Assembly: GCA_003225075.1 (NCBI GenBank)
Contig: QIAP01000050.1
Coordinates: forward strand, 1-54,010
Reading direction: 5' to 3'
DNA length: 54,010 bases
Origin: Acidobacteriota bacterium
GTDB lineage: Bacteria; Acidobacteriota; Terriglobia; Terriglobales; Acidobacteriaceae
Position numbers and translations under genes: made by a program. The notes under the pieces were generated by a model. It was given only the letters and a program-made list of their open reading frames with translations. It did no database searches and was not told the origin of the DNA. Of the stretch, positions 16,355 to 24,822 are shown piece by piece; position 1 is the first letter of the stretch; each line of letters opens with the position of its first letter.

Positions 16355-16890
16355 CTGCTTCCCGGCTCTCATCCTGTCTCAGCGTGGTGCTGCTTTTGTT
16401 GGCCTCCAGCACCGCTCAGCGCATGCACGAACCTCTTAGTCCCGCAGAAATTGACCAGCTCCGAGATACGGCGATGGAACCCGAACTGCGCCTCAAGCTG
16501 TTCGTCAAATTCAGCCGCGCCAGGCTAGCAACCCTCGAACAGATGCGCAGCGATCCCAAGGTAACCGATCGCGGCCTGAAGACCCACGATCAACTGGAAG
16601 ATTTTGTCGCCCTCTACGACGAGCTCAACGACAACATTGACACCTATGTGGATCGCAAGGATGACGTTCGCAAGCCCCTCAAAGCAGTTATCGAAGCTGA
16701 CACTGAATTTCAAGCCAAGTTACGCGCCTTCAAGAATGCCGCGGGCGTGCAGGAAGCCGAAGCCAAACAGTACGAATTTGTTCTGTCCAATGCGATGGAG
16801 GCCCTGGATAATAGCGCCGCTGACCATCGCAAGCTGCTGGTCGAGGAAGAAGAAGCGGCCAAGCACAAGAAGAAAAAAGCGAGTCATTAA
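16351..16890 (+). CDS. Small secreted helical protein of unknown function
   Basis: The 179-aa protein starts in the ATGA overlap with the previous gene. It has a signal peptide (MTASRLSSCLSVVLLLLASS, cleavage near STAQR). The mature region is almost entirely charged helix, with a basic C-terminal tail (EEEEAAKHKKKKASH). No known domain is recognised. Its co-translation with the 146-aa protein suggests the two act together, possibly as a periplasmic pair scaffolded by the TPR protein; that is inference. Confidence 0.7.
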   Translation: MTASRLSSCLSVVLLLLASSTAQRMHEPLSPAEIDQLRDTAMEPELRLKLFVKFSRARLATLEQMRSDPKVTDRGLKTHDQLEDFVALYDELNDNIDTYVDRKDDVRKPLKAVIEADTEFQAKLRAFKNAAGVQEAEAKQYEFVLSNAMEALDNSAADHRKLLVEEEEAAKHKKKKASH

Positions 16891-17009
16891 GAAATCGTGT
16901 TGCGATCCACGACGACTTATTTGTGGGTGTCGCGTGTCTCGCGTAGCTTTCGCAAAGCGAACCCTGGCTGCACTCTCCTGTTTGGTTTTCTCATGCTAAC
17001 CTAACCCAA

Positions 17010-17696
17010 ATGAGAGAAGGTCTGCTCGAATTTTTTCAGGAAAGTTATCGCGAACTGCGTCCGCGGGCGCCCTTGCCCGACTTCGTCGTCGAGTTCTTCG
17101 CCTTCGCCAACGTGAACAACACCATCCGTTTGCGCGAGGGCAGGCTTTTGGTTCGACTTTCCGATTTGCTGGAAGGGGCTCCGGAATCTGTATTGCGCGC
17201 CATTGCTCACATCCTGGTAGCCAAGATGTATCGCAAGCCGGTTGAACGTGCGCATGCGACGCGCTATCGCAAGTACGTTTCAAGCCACAAAATCGCCAGC
17301 AAGATACATCTAGTGCGCCAAATGCGGGGACGTAAACGTATAGAAACCGCCCGTGGCAAGGTCTATGACCTGGACATTATCTTCGAAGACTTGAACGCGC
17401 GTTACTTTCATGGCCTGCTCGCCCGGCCAAACATGACCTGGAGCCGCGACCATGCGCGCAACATTCTCGGACATTACGATCCAGCGCACAATACGATTGT
17501 CGTGAGCCGGGTATTCGACCATCCGCGGGTGCCGCGTTATGCCGTCGAGTACATCGTTTACCATGAGATGCTGCACCTCAAGCACCCCGTAAGGTTGCGT
17601 GGCAGTCGTCGCTGTGTCCATCCCGCGGAGTTTGCCGCCGAGGAGAAACTCTTCCCTCAACTGGAAGACGCGAAAAGCTTTCTCAAGTGCCTCTAG
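17010..17696 (+). CDS. SprT-like zinc metalloprotein
   Basis: The 228-aa protein ends with a zincin motif: HEMLH at residues 185-189 (YHEMLHLKHP), with H204 (CVHPAEF) as the likely third ligand. The preceding region (DLNARYFHGLLARPNMTWSR...GHYDPAHNTIVVSRVFDHP) matches SprT-like and related M48/DUF45-type folds, where NxxYF and YDP are characteristic. The N-terminal 100 residues form a helical domain. The protein has no signal peptide and is probably cytoplasmic. It might be a DNA-protein crosslink protease like Spartan/SprT, but without the C-terminal zinc finger this is uncertain. Confidence 0.75.
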   Translation: MREGLLEFFQESYRELRPRAPLPDFVVEFFAFANVNNTIRLREGRLLVRLSDLLEGAPESVLRAIAHILVAKMYRKPVERAHATRYRKYVSSHKIASKIHLVRQMRGRKRIETARGKVYDLDIIFEDLNARYFHGLLARPNMTWSRDHARNILGHYDPAHNTIVVSRVFDHPRVPRYAVEYIVYHEMLHLKHPVRLRGSRRCVHPAEFAAEEKLFPQLEDAKSFLKCL

Positions 17697-17765
17697 CTCA
17701 GTGGGTCGTTTGGGCCACGTTTCATGCCACTTCGCGCCGGAAATGCCTGTGTTTACTGCTTCTCG

Positions 17766-17808
17766 TTGACGCTTCCGCAGCCAGCAGACTATCCTAGAAG
17801 TTGAACTT
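17766..17808 (+). promoter_or_regulatory. Possible promoter and small palindrome upstream of the iron operon
   Basis: TTGACG (17766-17771) and TATCCT (17790-17795) lie 18 bases apart, giving a predicted start near 17802. An 11-base palindrome AAGTTGAACTT (17798-17808) covers that point and would be a candidate operator. It is shorter than classical DtxR or Fur boxes, so an iron-dependent role is only a guess. Confidence 0.3.
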
Positions 17809-17857
17809 GAAACTCCTTTTTATAGTGATTTTCAGAGGGCTGAGGGCCCATTTCTAA

Positions 17858-19108
17858 ATGATTCAGGCTTTTATTGTGACCTTGCGTGAGGGTGTCGAGG
17901 CCGCCCTGATCGTTGCCATCACGCTGGCCTATCTAAGCAAGATCGGCCGTAATGATCTGCGCAAATCGGTCTATGCGGCGCTGGTTGCCGCATTTGTCGG
18001 CAGCATTGGCGTGGCCGTCCTGCTCTCCCGAACGAAGTGGAATCAGGATGTTTTCGAAGGCTGGATCATGCTGGCCGCCGCTGTCTTCGTCGCGACCATG
18101 ATCATCTTCATGATGAGGACCGGACGCAAGCTTAAAGGTCAAATCGAAGGCAAGCTTGGCTCGCTCGCGCAGGAAGGTTCCCACTCGGGTATTTTTCTAT
18201 TCATCTTTCTGATGGTGCTACGGGAAGGGGTTGAGACGGTGCTGACCCTCACGGGCGTCTCCCTGACCTCCACCGAGCTGATGAGTTTTCTGGGCACGCT
18301 GTTTGGCGTGATTGCGGCCGTTCTCTTTGGTGTGATGTTTGTGAAGGGTAGCGTACGGATCAACCTGCAGAAATTCTTCCGCATCACCACCGTCATCCTG
18401 TTCTTCGTGGCGGCACAACTCGTCATCTCCGGTCTGCACGAGCTTTCCGAATATGGTGTTCTGCCCTCCTCTCGCCAGGAGATGGCTATCATCGGTCCGA
18501 TTGTTCGAAACGAAATGTTCTTTGTCGTGACCATCCTTGCCCTGGCGGCATTGATGGTGCTATTTGAGGTGAAGCGGCGCGAACCTGTGCCCGCTTCTGC
18601 ATCCCCAGCGGAACAGCGCAAAGCCACGTGGAGCGCCCGCCGCGAGCGGCTGTGGATGGCTTCGGTGTATGCCAGTTCTTTTCTGTTCATCGTGATGGTG
18701 ACGGCCCAATTTATCTACGAAAAGAGCGTGAGCGCGGTTTCTCCTGCGAGCCCGGTGACCTTTGTCAACGGCAAAGTGTCTATTCCGCTCCCCCAGATTT
18801 CAGGGGGCGACCTGCATGCCTTCACCGCGAGTGAAAACGGCGTCAATGTTCGTTTCTGGCTCTATCAGAAAACCGACGGAAAGGTCGCTACTGTGTTAGA
18901 CGCGTGTCAGATCTGCGGCCCTGTGGGCTTCCGCAAGGGACCCAACGGCGTCATTTGCCGCAATTGTGCCGCCCCTATTAATGCCCAGTCGGTGGGTAAC
19001 ACCGGTGGATGCAATCCCATTCCTCTTCAAGCGACCGTCACTTCGGACGCGGTTGTGATCAGTGAGGCGGACGTGGCGGCTGGCAGCCGTTACTTCCGGC
19101 AGCAGTAA
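17858..19108 (+). CDS. FTR1-type iron permease fused to a DUF2318 cysteine domain
   Basis: The 416-aa protein combines two usually separate modules. Residues 1-245 are a polytopic FTR1/EfeU-type permease with both REGVE motifs (R10-E14 and R122-E126), the iron-coordinating signature of the family. A further hydrophobic helix near 268-290 leads into an extracytoplasmic C-terminal domain (about 300-416) containing CQIC (C350, C353), C367-RN-C370, C385 and the VGNTGGCNPIPL segment of DUF2318 proteins. In the Campylobacter P19 locus and the Ftr systems these parts are separate gene products; fusion should place the redox/iron-binding domain at the pore mouth. It is first of four tightly spaced genes. 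Confidence 0.88.
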   Translation: MIQAFIVTLREGVEAALIVAITLAYLSKIGRNDLRKSVYAALVAAFVGSIGVAVLLSRTKWNQDVFEGWIMLAAAVFVATMIIFMMRTGRKLKGQIEGKLGSLAQEGSHSGIFLFIFLMVLREGVETVLTLTGVSLTSTELMSFLGTLFGVIAAVLFGVMFVKGSVRINLQKFFRITTVILFFVAAQLVISGLHELSEYGVLPSSRQEMAIIGPIVRNEMFFVVTILALAALMVLFEVKRREPVPASASPAEQRKATWSARRERLWMASVYASSFLFIVMVTAQFIYEKSVSAVSPASPVTFVNGKVSIPLPQISGGDLHAFTASENGVNVRFWLYQKTDGKVATVLDACQICGPVGFRKGPNGVICRNCAAPINAQSVGNTGGCNPIPLQATVTSDAVVISEADVAAGSRYFRQQ

Positions 19109-19111
19109 TTC

Positions 19112-20377
19112 ATGTTTTTCCGCATGGTTTACGAATCGTTCCGCCGCCAGAAACGGCGCAAGCTTCTGGCCGGCGTTGCGGTCACGCTGGGCGTTGCCGT
19201 GGCGACAGCGATGATCGGCGTTGCCACCGATATTGGCGACAAGATCAGTCGCGAATTGCGCAGCTACGGCGCCAACCTGGTAGTCACGCCGCAGGAGGAT
19301 ACGGTTGACGTCGAAATCGGCGGCGTGAACCTGAAACCGCCGAGTGATGGCGCTTTTCTCAACGAAGCGGACCTGCCAAAAATCAAAGAGATTTTCTGGC
19401 GCAACAATATTGTCGGCTTCGCTCCCATGCTGCTGGTGAATGTGAAAGTTGGCGGCCCAAGCGATACGAAAGTTGTGACCTTGCTGGGAACTTATTTTTC
19501 AAAGCGGCTCAAGTCCGGCACGCAAGAATTTGTTACCGGAGTTCGCATCACAAATCCGTGGTGGAAGGTGCAGGGATCCTGGCCTGACGACAACTCCAAC
19601 GAAGTCCTACTTGGCGAGCGACTGGCGGCAAAGCTTCATCGCCGGCCAGGCGATCGAATCGATGTTAACGGCCGGGAGCTTCGGATAGCGGGGATCCTAT
19701 CCACCGGCAGCAATGAAGATGAGGGAATTGATGCGCCCCTGGCGGTGGCGCAGCAAATAGTCGGCAAACCTGGGGCGGTCCGCCGTATTTACGTTAGCGC
19801 ATTGACCAAACCAGAAGACGCATTTGCCCGTCGCGATCCGAAGTCACTGAGCCCGGCGGATTTGGAACGCTGGTCCTGCTCACCCTATGCGCAGTCAATC
19901 GCCTATCAGTTGCAAGGGGCGATCCCACATTCGCGTGCCGAGCAGATTCGTCAGGTGGCGCAGAACGAAGGCACGGTGCTCTCACGCATTAAAGGCCTGA
20001 TGCTGCTGCTGACCGTGGCCGCACTATTCGCGTCGGCGCTTGCGGTCTCGGCAGCCATGGCGACGGCTATCTTTGAGCGCCGCCATGAAGTTGGGCTGAT
20101 GAAGGCCCTGGGGGCAGATAATGCGACGGTTGCATCGCTATTTTTCGCCGAAGCCACCCTGCTGGCTATATTAGGCGGATTGATAGGGTTTGCGGGTGGC
20201 GCGCTGCTGGCCAGAAAGATTGGACTTGCAGTTTTTGCTTCCGAGATTACGATCCAACCGGTGCTTTTGCCGGTCATTCTCGCCATTGCAGTGGCAGTAA
20301 CCTTCGCCGGCAGCGCAGCCGCGATTCTTCGCGCCGTGCGCTTCGATCCGGTATTCGCACTGCGAGGTGAGGCATGA
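19112..20377 (+). CDS. FtsX-type ABC permease, first of pair
   Basis: The 421-aa protein has an N-terminal transmembrane helix (about residues 20-42) followed by a long periplasmic MacB_PCD-like domain (about 45-290) with RSYGANLVVTP. Three C-terminal helices (about 293-320, 345-370 and 385-410) have the FtsX pattern FERRHEVGLMKALGADNATV between the first two. This family moves substrates by mechanotransmission or works on periplasmic partners rather than forming a classical channel. It starts three bases after the FTR1 fusion stop and overlaps the next gene by four bases (ATGA). The same gene order is known beside FTR1 and DUF2318 genes in P19-type iron loci. Confidence 0.88.
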   Translation: MFFRMVYESFRRQKRRKLLAGVAVTLGVAVATAMIGVATDIGDKISRELRSYGANLVVTPQEDTVDVEIGGVNLKPPSDGAFLNEADLPKIKEIFWRNNIVGFAPMLLVNVKVGGPSDTKVVTLLGTYFSKRLKSGTQEFVTGVRITNPWWKVQGSWPDDNSNEVLLGERLAAKLHRRPGDRIDVNGRELRIAGILSTGSNEDEGIDAPLAVAQQIVGKPGAVRRIYVSALTKPEDAFARRDPKSLSPADLERWSCSPYAQSIAYQLQGAIPHSRAEQIRQVAQNEGTVLSRIKGLMLLLTVAALFASALAVSAAMATAIFERRHEVGLMKALGADNATVASLFFAEATLLAILGGLIGFAGGALLARKIGLAVFASEITIQPVLLPVILAIAVAVTFAGSAAAILRAVRFDPVFALRGEA

Positions 20378-21555
20378 GTGTCCAAGGCCCGCCGCCGATT
20401 CGCACTGAAGCAAACGCTCTTAACACAAACGGGGCTCAGCAGCGTAGTGGTTCCCCACATCAATCGATGCTTCTGCGAATGCTGTTTCGGTCCGCGGTGC
20501 GGCGTCGAGGACGCGTAGTGACAGCGCTTTCGGCGATGGTCGTGGCAGCTGCGGTTACCACTGCCGTGTTAAATCTTTATGCCGACGTGCAAGCCAAGTT
20601 AGGCACAGAGTTTCGCAGTTACGGCGCTAACATCATCGTCGTGGCGAAGGAGGGTATGCCTCTACCGGCTGATGCGTTACAGGTTGTCGAATCCGCGCTT
20701 GAAGGTCGAGGAATAGCTGTCCCTTTCGCCTACGTAGTTGCCCGCACCAGTGATGGGCATTCTGTCGTGGTCGCAGGCACTGATTTCGATCGGATCCGCA
20801 GGCTGGATCGTTGGTGGAAGGTAAGCGCGTGGCCCGCAACTTCGGGCGAAGTTCTTGTGGGACGGCGAGCCGCTGCGGTCGTGAATCCCCAGTCTGGACA
20901 CTTCGAGCTCAGCTTTCAGGGGCACGCAATAAAGCTGACGTCCGCTGGATTTCTTGAAACGGGCGCCGGCGAAGATAGCCGAATCTACATGCCGCTTGGC
21001 GATTTTGTGAAGTGGACTGGCGTGCAGCCCTCCACGATCGAAGTTGCTGCTACAGGTTCTACCAAGGAAATATCGGCCGTCTTACGCAAACTCGAGGATG
21101 CGCTTCCAACCGCCGATGTCCGCCCCGTGCGACAGATCGTGGAAGGTGAAGCCAATGTGCTCAACAAGACTCGGGCCACGCTGCTTGCGGCCTCGGTGTT
21201 GATCATTCTGACTGCCGCTCTTTGCGTTCTGGCCACACTGACAGGTTGGGTCTTTGATCGAAGACGCGATTTTGCCATCATGAAAGCACTGGGCGCCTCA
21301 CAACGTTTAATTAACGGGTTCTTTGCTACTCAAGCTGCCGCAATGGGAGTGGCAGGCGCATTGCTGGGTTTTGCGGTCGGCATCGGAGTCGCTTCATGGA
21401 TCGGTCGAGTTAATTTTCATGCCCCGGTAACACCGCGATTTGTTGTCCTGCCCCTGGTTCTGGCGGGCAGCGTGGTGGTGGCACTCCTCGCCGCGGTCCT
21501 GCCGATTGGATTGTTGCGGCGTGTGCAGCCTGCTAACATCCTGAGGGGGGAGTGA
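20374..21555 (+). CDS. FtsX-type ABC permease, second of pair
   Basis: This 393-aa paralogue of the preceding gene carries an extra hydrophilic N-terminal tail (about 30 residues) before its first helix. The periplasmic domain contains FRSYGANIIVVAKEG, parallel to RSYGANLVV in the first copy, and the C-terminal part contains FDRRRDFAIMKALGASQRLI flanked by hydrophobic helices. Two different FtsX subunits plus one ATPase suggest a heterodimeric transporter. It starts in an ATGA overlap and ends one base before the TTG start of the ATPase gene. Confidence 0.88.
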   Translation: MSVQGPPPIRTEANALNTNGAQQRSGSPHQSMLLRMLFRSAVRRRGRVVTALSAMVVAAAVTTAVLNLYADVQAKLGTEFRSYGANIIVVAKEGMPLPADALQVVESALEGRGIAVPFAYVVARTSDGHSVVVAGTDFDRIRRLDRWWKVSAWPATSGEVLVGRRAAAVVNPQSGHFELSFQGHAIKLTSAGFLETGAGEDSRIYMPLGDFVKWTGVQPSTIEVAATGSTKEISAVLRKLEDALPTADVRPVRQIVEGEANVLNKTRATLLAASVLIILTAALCVLATLTGWVFDRRRDFAIMKALGASQRLINGFFATQAAAMGVAGALLGFAVGIGVASWIGRVNFHAPVTPRFVVLPLVLAGSVVVALLAAVLPIGLLRRVQPANILRGE

Positions 21556-21556
21556 A

Positions 21557-22783
21557 TTGATCAAGCTGAAAAATGTCAGCAAACTGTATCCGGCCCAGGC
21601 CGAAGAGTTTAGCGGTGTAGTTCGCGCGCTTGACGATGTTTCTCTTTCGGTAGAGCCCGGGGAGTGGCTGGCAGTCATGGGTCCTTCGGGATCGGGCAAG
21701 AGCACTCTCATAAATCTGATCGGTTGTCTTGACCGCCCGAGCGCCGGTGAAATCTGGCTTGACGGGCAAGATGTCGCGAAAATCTCGACGGCAGAGTTGA
21801 ATCGCGTGCGGGCCGAGAAAATCGGCTTTATTTTTCAGCAATTTCATCTGATTCCATATTTAACGTCGATTGAAAATGTCATGCTGGCGCAGTACTTCCA
21901 CAGCATGACGGATGAGCGGCAGGCGCTCGACGCTCTCGACCGCGTGGGTTTAAGGGAACGGGCCCACCATCTGCCCTCGCAACTATCGGGCGGCGAGCAG
22001 CAGCGCGTGTGCATCGCACGAGCGCTGATTAATGATCCCAAAATTGTGTTGGCCGATGAACCTACCGGCAATCTCGACGCCCAGAACGAGGAAATCGTCC
22101 TGCGGATTCTTCGCGAATTGCATCAGCAGGGACGCACCATCATCATGGTGACGCATGATCCCGTAGTCGCCAGGCTGGCTGATCGGCGCATCGAGTTGCA
22201 CCATGGAAAGATCGCTGCTCAGGAAGTCTTTTCTATGGTGGACGAAGAGCAGTTCGACGAGGTTCTCGAAGAACTATGGGCGTTGAACGAGCACGGCCAG
22301 ATCGCCGAACTGGAACACATGGAAGTTCATGGCGCACTGCCGGTAAGTATTGCGGTCGAGAAAATGGTTGGGCTCGGACTGGTTACTACTACGCCCCACC
22401 CGCCACAAGCGCACGATCACAAGCGTTTTGTGAATCCTTGTCACGAGGCGCTGAAGCCGGCCAGCGTGTCGATTGGGGACGGCAGCATGATTGTCGAACT
22501 GACCGCCAGCGGCCGTCAGCGCGCGGCTGACATCATTCGCCGTCATCGCCTCGCCGAGCGTCTTTTCACCGACAGTCTGGCGATGGACAGCGAAACCGAA
22601 ATCGAGCAGCAGGCCTGCAAGTTCGAGCACATTCTTTCACCCGAGGCTACAGACAAGATCTGCGCCTTTCTGGGCCATCCCCGCACATGCCCGCATGGCG
22701 CACCAATTCCTCCGGGACCGTGTTGCGGAAGACAAGCTGAATTCGTTTCGACCGCAGTGGACAGCACTAAGTCGGTTCGCTAG
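21557..22783 (+). CDS. ABC ATPase fused to a DtxR-type iron-dependent regulator module
   Basis: The 408-aa frame starts at TTG 21557, seven bases after GGGGGAG. Residues 1-220 are a MacB/LolD-like ATPase with Walker A GPSGSGKST (K48), signature LSGGEQQR, Walker B VLADEPTGNLD and switch THD. From about M227 the sequence is unlike any ABC tail. A winged-helix-like stretch (QFDEVLEELWALNEHG...VEKMVGLGLV) is followed by the DtxR dimerisation/metal domain: ELTASGRQRAADIIRRHRLAE (H330, E334), ACKFEH (C354, E357, H358) and FLGHPRTCPHGAPIP. These match most DtxR metal ligands; the H98 equivalent appears to be E350. One continuous frame joins both parts. It may couple iron status to transport, to transcription, or to both. 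Confidence 0.88.
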   Translation: MIKLKNVSKLYPAQAEEFSGVVRALDDVSLSVEPGEWLAVMGPSGSGKSTLINLIGCLDRPSAGEIWLDGQDVAKISTAELNRVRAEKIGFIFQQFHLIPYLTSIENVMLAQYFHSMTDERQALDALDRVGLRERAHHLPSQLSGGEQQRVCIARALINDPKIVLADEPTGNLDAQNEEIVLRILRELHQQGRTIIMVTHDPVVARLADRRIELHHGKIAAQEVFSMVDEEQFDEVLEELWALNEHGQIAELEHMEVHGALPVSIAVEKMVGLGLVTTTPHPPQAHDHKRFVNPCHEALKPASVSIGDGSMIVELTASGRQRAADIIRRHRLAERLFTDSLAMDSETEIEQQACKFEHILSPEATDKICAFLGHPRTCPHGAPIPPGPCCGRQAEFVSTAVDSTKSVR

Positions 22784-22890
22784 CTTCCGCTGTTGTTCCC
22801 GCTGAATCTTCCCCTTTTCTCTGCACAGGCTGGAACGCATCTTTCTAATAACCGGCTCGGCTGTATTCTCCAGCTATGATTGGGGCAGAC

Positions 22891-23727
22891 ATGAGCAACC
22901 ACAAGCCATGCATCGGCGTGTTCGATTCAGGCGTGGGCGGCCTGACCGTCCTTAAAGCGTTACTTGAAGTTATTCCCGGTGCTGACTACCTCTACTTTGG
23001 AGACACGGCGCGCCTGCCCTACGGCTCCAAATCGGCTGAGACGGTGACCAAGTATGCGGTGGGGGCTTGCGAATATTTGCACAGCCATGGCACAGACCTG
23101 CTGGTGATTGCCTGCAATACGGCTACGGCGCTGGCACTACCGAAAATAGAAAGGGTCGTTGGGGTCGGAGTCGTGGGCGTCATCGAACCTGGGGCTCAGT
23201 CGGCGAGTGGCGCCAGCCAGAATCGTAAGGTAGTAGTCATCGGAACCGATGCCACAATTAGCAGTCATGCATATCTGCGCGCTCTAAAATCTCGCGGCGT
23301 GGAGGCCAGAGAGAAGGCCTGTCCTCTGCTGGTTCCGTTAGTCGAAGAAGGCTGGATTGCGCACCCGGTTACCGAACAAGTCGCACGCATTTACCTGGAT
23401 GAGGCTTTCGCCGGGGAATTTGAGTCTGCCGATGTCCTGGTTCTGGGCTGCACACATTACCCGCTGCTCAAGCCAATACTGCGTCGGGTGGCGCCAGCGC
23501 AAGTAAAGATTGTGGATTCGGCGGAATCTACGGCAAGGGCTGTTGCCCAGCAAATCAGGCTCGATCCAAAACTCAGCGGAGCGGAGTCTGTAAACGAAGA
23601 AAGAGGTCGCGGGTCTTCCCACATACGGTTCTTTGCCACCGACTCTGTGCAAAAATTCCGTAGCCTCGGAGAGAGATTCTTAGGCCGGAAGATCGAAGAT
23701 GTCCAGCACGTTGATCTGAAGGAGTAA
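22891..23727 (+). CDS. murI: Glutamate racemase
   Basis: This enzyme interconverts L- and D-glutamate for peptidoglycan precursors in the cytoplasm. The 278-aa protein (from MSNHKPCIG; an in-frame ATG at 22876 is also possible but lacks a ribosome site) shows IGVFDSGVGGLTVLKAL, YFGDTARLPYGSKS, VIACNTATALALP with the first catalytic Cys, and VLGCTHYPLLKP with the second. Length and motifs match the family. It starts about 107 bases after the iron operon and faces tonB across a shared hairpin. Confidence 0.95.
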   Translation: MSNHKPCIGVFDSGVGGLTVLKALLEVIPGADYLYFGDTARLPYGSKSAETVTKYAVGACEYLHSHGTDLLVIACNTATALALPKIERVVGVGVVGVIEPGAQSASGASQNRKVVVIGTDATISSHAYLRALKSRGVEAREKACPLLVPLVEEGWIAHPVTEQVARIYLDEAFAGEFESADVLVLGCTHYPLLKPILRRVAPAQVKIVDSAESTARAVAQQIRLDPKLSGAESVNEERGRGSSHIRFFATDSVQKFRSLGERFLGRKIEDVQHVDLKE

Positions 23728-23764
23728 TTTTGGATCGACATTCGTAACTCTCGGGAGCAACAAA

Positions 23765-23789
23765 AAGCGGCCGCAATCTGCGGCCGCTT
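23765..23789 (-). terminator. Intrinsic terminator between murI and tonB
   Basis: An 11-bp perfect inverted repeat (23765-23775 with 23779-23789) encloses a 3-base loop. Read on the minus strand it is followed by TTTTT, so it should terminate tonB transcription; it also lies 37 bases past murI and may limit transcription in the other direction. Confidence 0.8.
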
Positions 23790-23820
23790 AGAAATTCACA
23801 CTGTTGATCTGCTGCTGCGA

Positions 23821-24822
23821 TTAGTACAACCGGAAACTCACTTCCACGTTGATCTGCACCGCCACTGGCTTGCCATCTTTCATGGCGGGTTCGAATTTCC
23901 ACTGCTTCACAGCTTCGATTGCCTTTTCATCCAAGCCTAGGCCGAGTGTTCTTGCTACCTTAATATCGCGCGGACGCCCATCCGGCCCTACAACCAACCA
24001 GAGCACGCACGTACCCTGATACTTGGCTTTACGGGCTTCCTCTGAATACTCCGGATCTGGCGCAAAAACCGCCTTGGGTGCGGATACGCCGCCGCCGACG
24101 CGGAATACGCCGCCACCGGTGCCGCCACCGCGACCCGGACCAAATCCTGGACCCTCGCCAGAACCTACCCCACCACCATTGCCAGAACCGATTCCGCTGC
24201 CCGAACCAACTCCGTTTGACGGCGGTCCAGAGGGCAGGTGCGACATGGGGTCACCCAAATTCGGCATGTTGTTCGACGCCAGGTGAACTTGAGGTGGAAT
24301 CACAACCGTGGGTTCGGCGGTCAACTTGGGGTGATCGTTGCGCACCACCATGGCGGGCGGCGTGATCTGTTCCATTGCCTGCTTGGGCAGCTTGCCTTTG
24401 GGCGCCTGGAATTTGTCGCGATCGCCGCCACCACCACCTCCGCCCGCTACAGTCTTCGAAGGCGGCAACGGCGGAACTTCGTCAGGCGTGATCAGCGTAA
24501 CAGTTTCATGAGGCTTGGTAACTTCCTGTACGACTCTGCGGCCGAGAATCGTTCCACCAATGATCGCTACAATCGCCAGTGCGTGGACGACGCTGGAACC
24601 GAGCGCTCCACCCTTTTTATAGTTGTAATCTCCCCAAATCTCTCGTACCGGGACCGGCTTGGAAGTTAGAACCAGCGGCGGAAGTTTCTTGGGAAAGAAA
24701 AATTCGTCAATGTTCCCGAATAGCGACTTCCACAAAGGCTCGTCAAGGGTGCTCTTGGGAAGCAGGAGATTGAGTTCGGGTTCGGCCTGTGTGCGCGGAG
24801 GTTCCATGTTTATAGTTGCCAT
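23821..24822 (-). CDS. Energy transducer TonB
   Basis: This 333-aa protein has a cytoplasmic N-terminus of about 75 residues, one transmembrane helix (about 76-97, SSVVHALAIVAIIGGTIL), and a Pro-rich then Gly/Ser-rich linker (about 110-235, with GSGSGIGSGNGGG repeats). The C-terminal TonB domain reads APDPEYSEEARKAKYQGTC, then GPDGRPRDIKVARTLG and AIEAVKQWKFEPAMKDGKPV. TonB domains contact TonB boxes of outer-membrane receptors and use the proton gradient through ExbB/ExbD, which are not in this window. The cytoplasmic extension before the helix is longer than in enterobacterial TonB. Its terminator is the hairpin at 23765-23789. Confidence 0.92.
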   Translation of the reverse strand: MATINMEPPRTQAEPELNLLLPKSTLDEPLWKSLFGNIDEFFFPKKLPPLVLTSKPVPVREIWGDYNYKKGGALGSSVVHALAIVAIIGGTILGRRVVQEVTKPHETVTLITPDEVPPLPPSKTVAGGGGGGGDRDKFQAPKGKLPKQAMEQITPPAMVVRNDHPKLTAEPTVVIPPQVHLASNNMPNLGDPMSHLPSGPPSNGVGSGSGIGSGNGGGVGSGEGPGFGPGRGGGTGGGVFRVGGGVSAPKAVFAPDPEYSEEARKAKYQGTCVLWLVVGPDGRPRDIKVARTLGLGLDEKAIEAVKQWKFEPAMKDGKPVAVQINVEVSFRLY

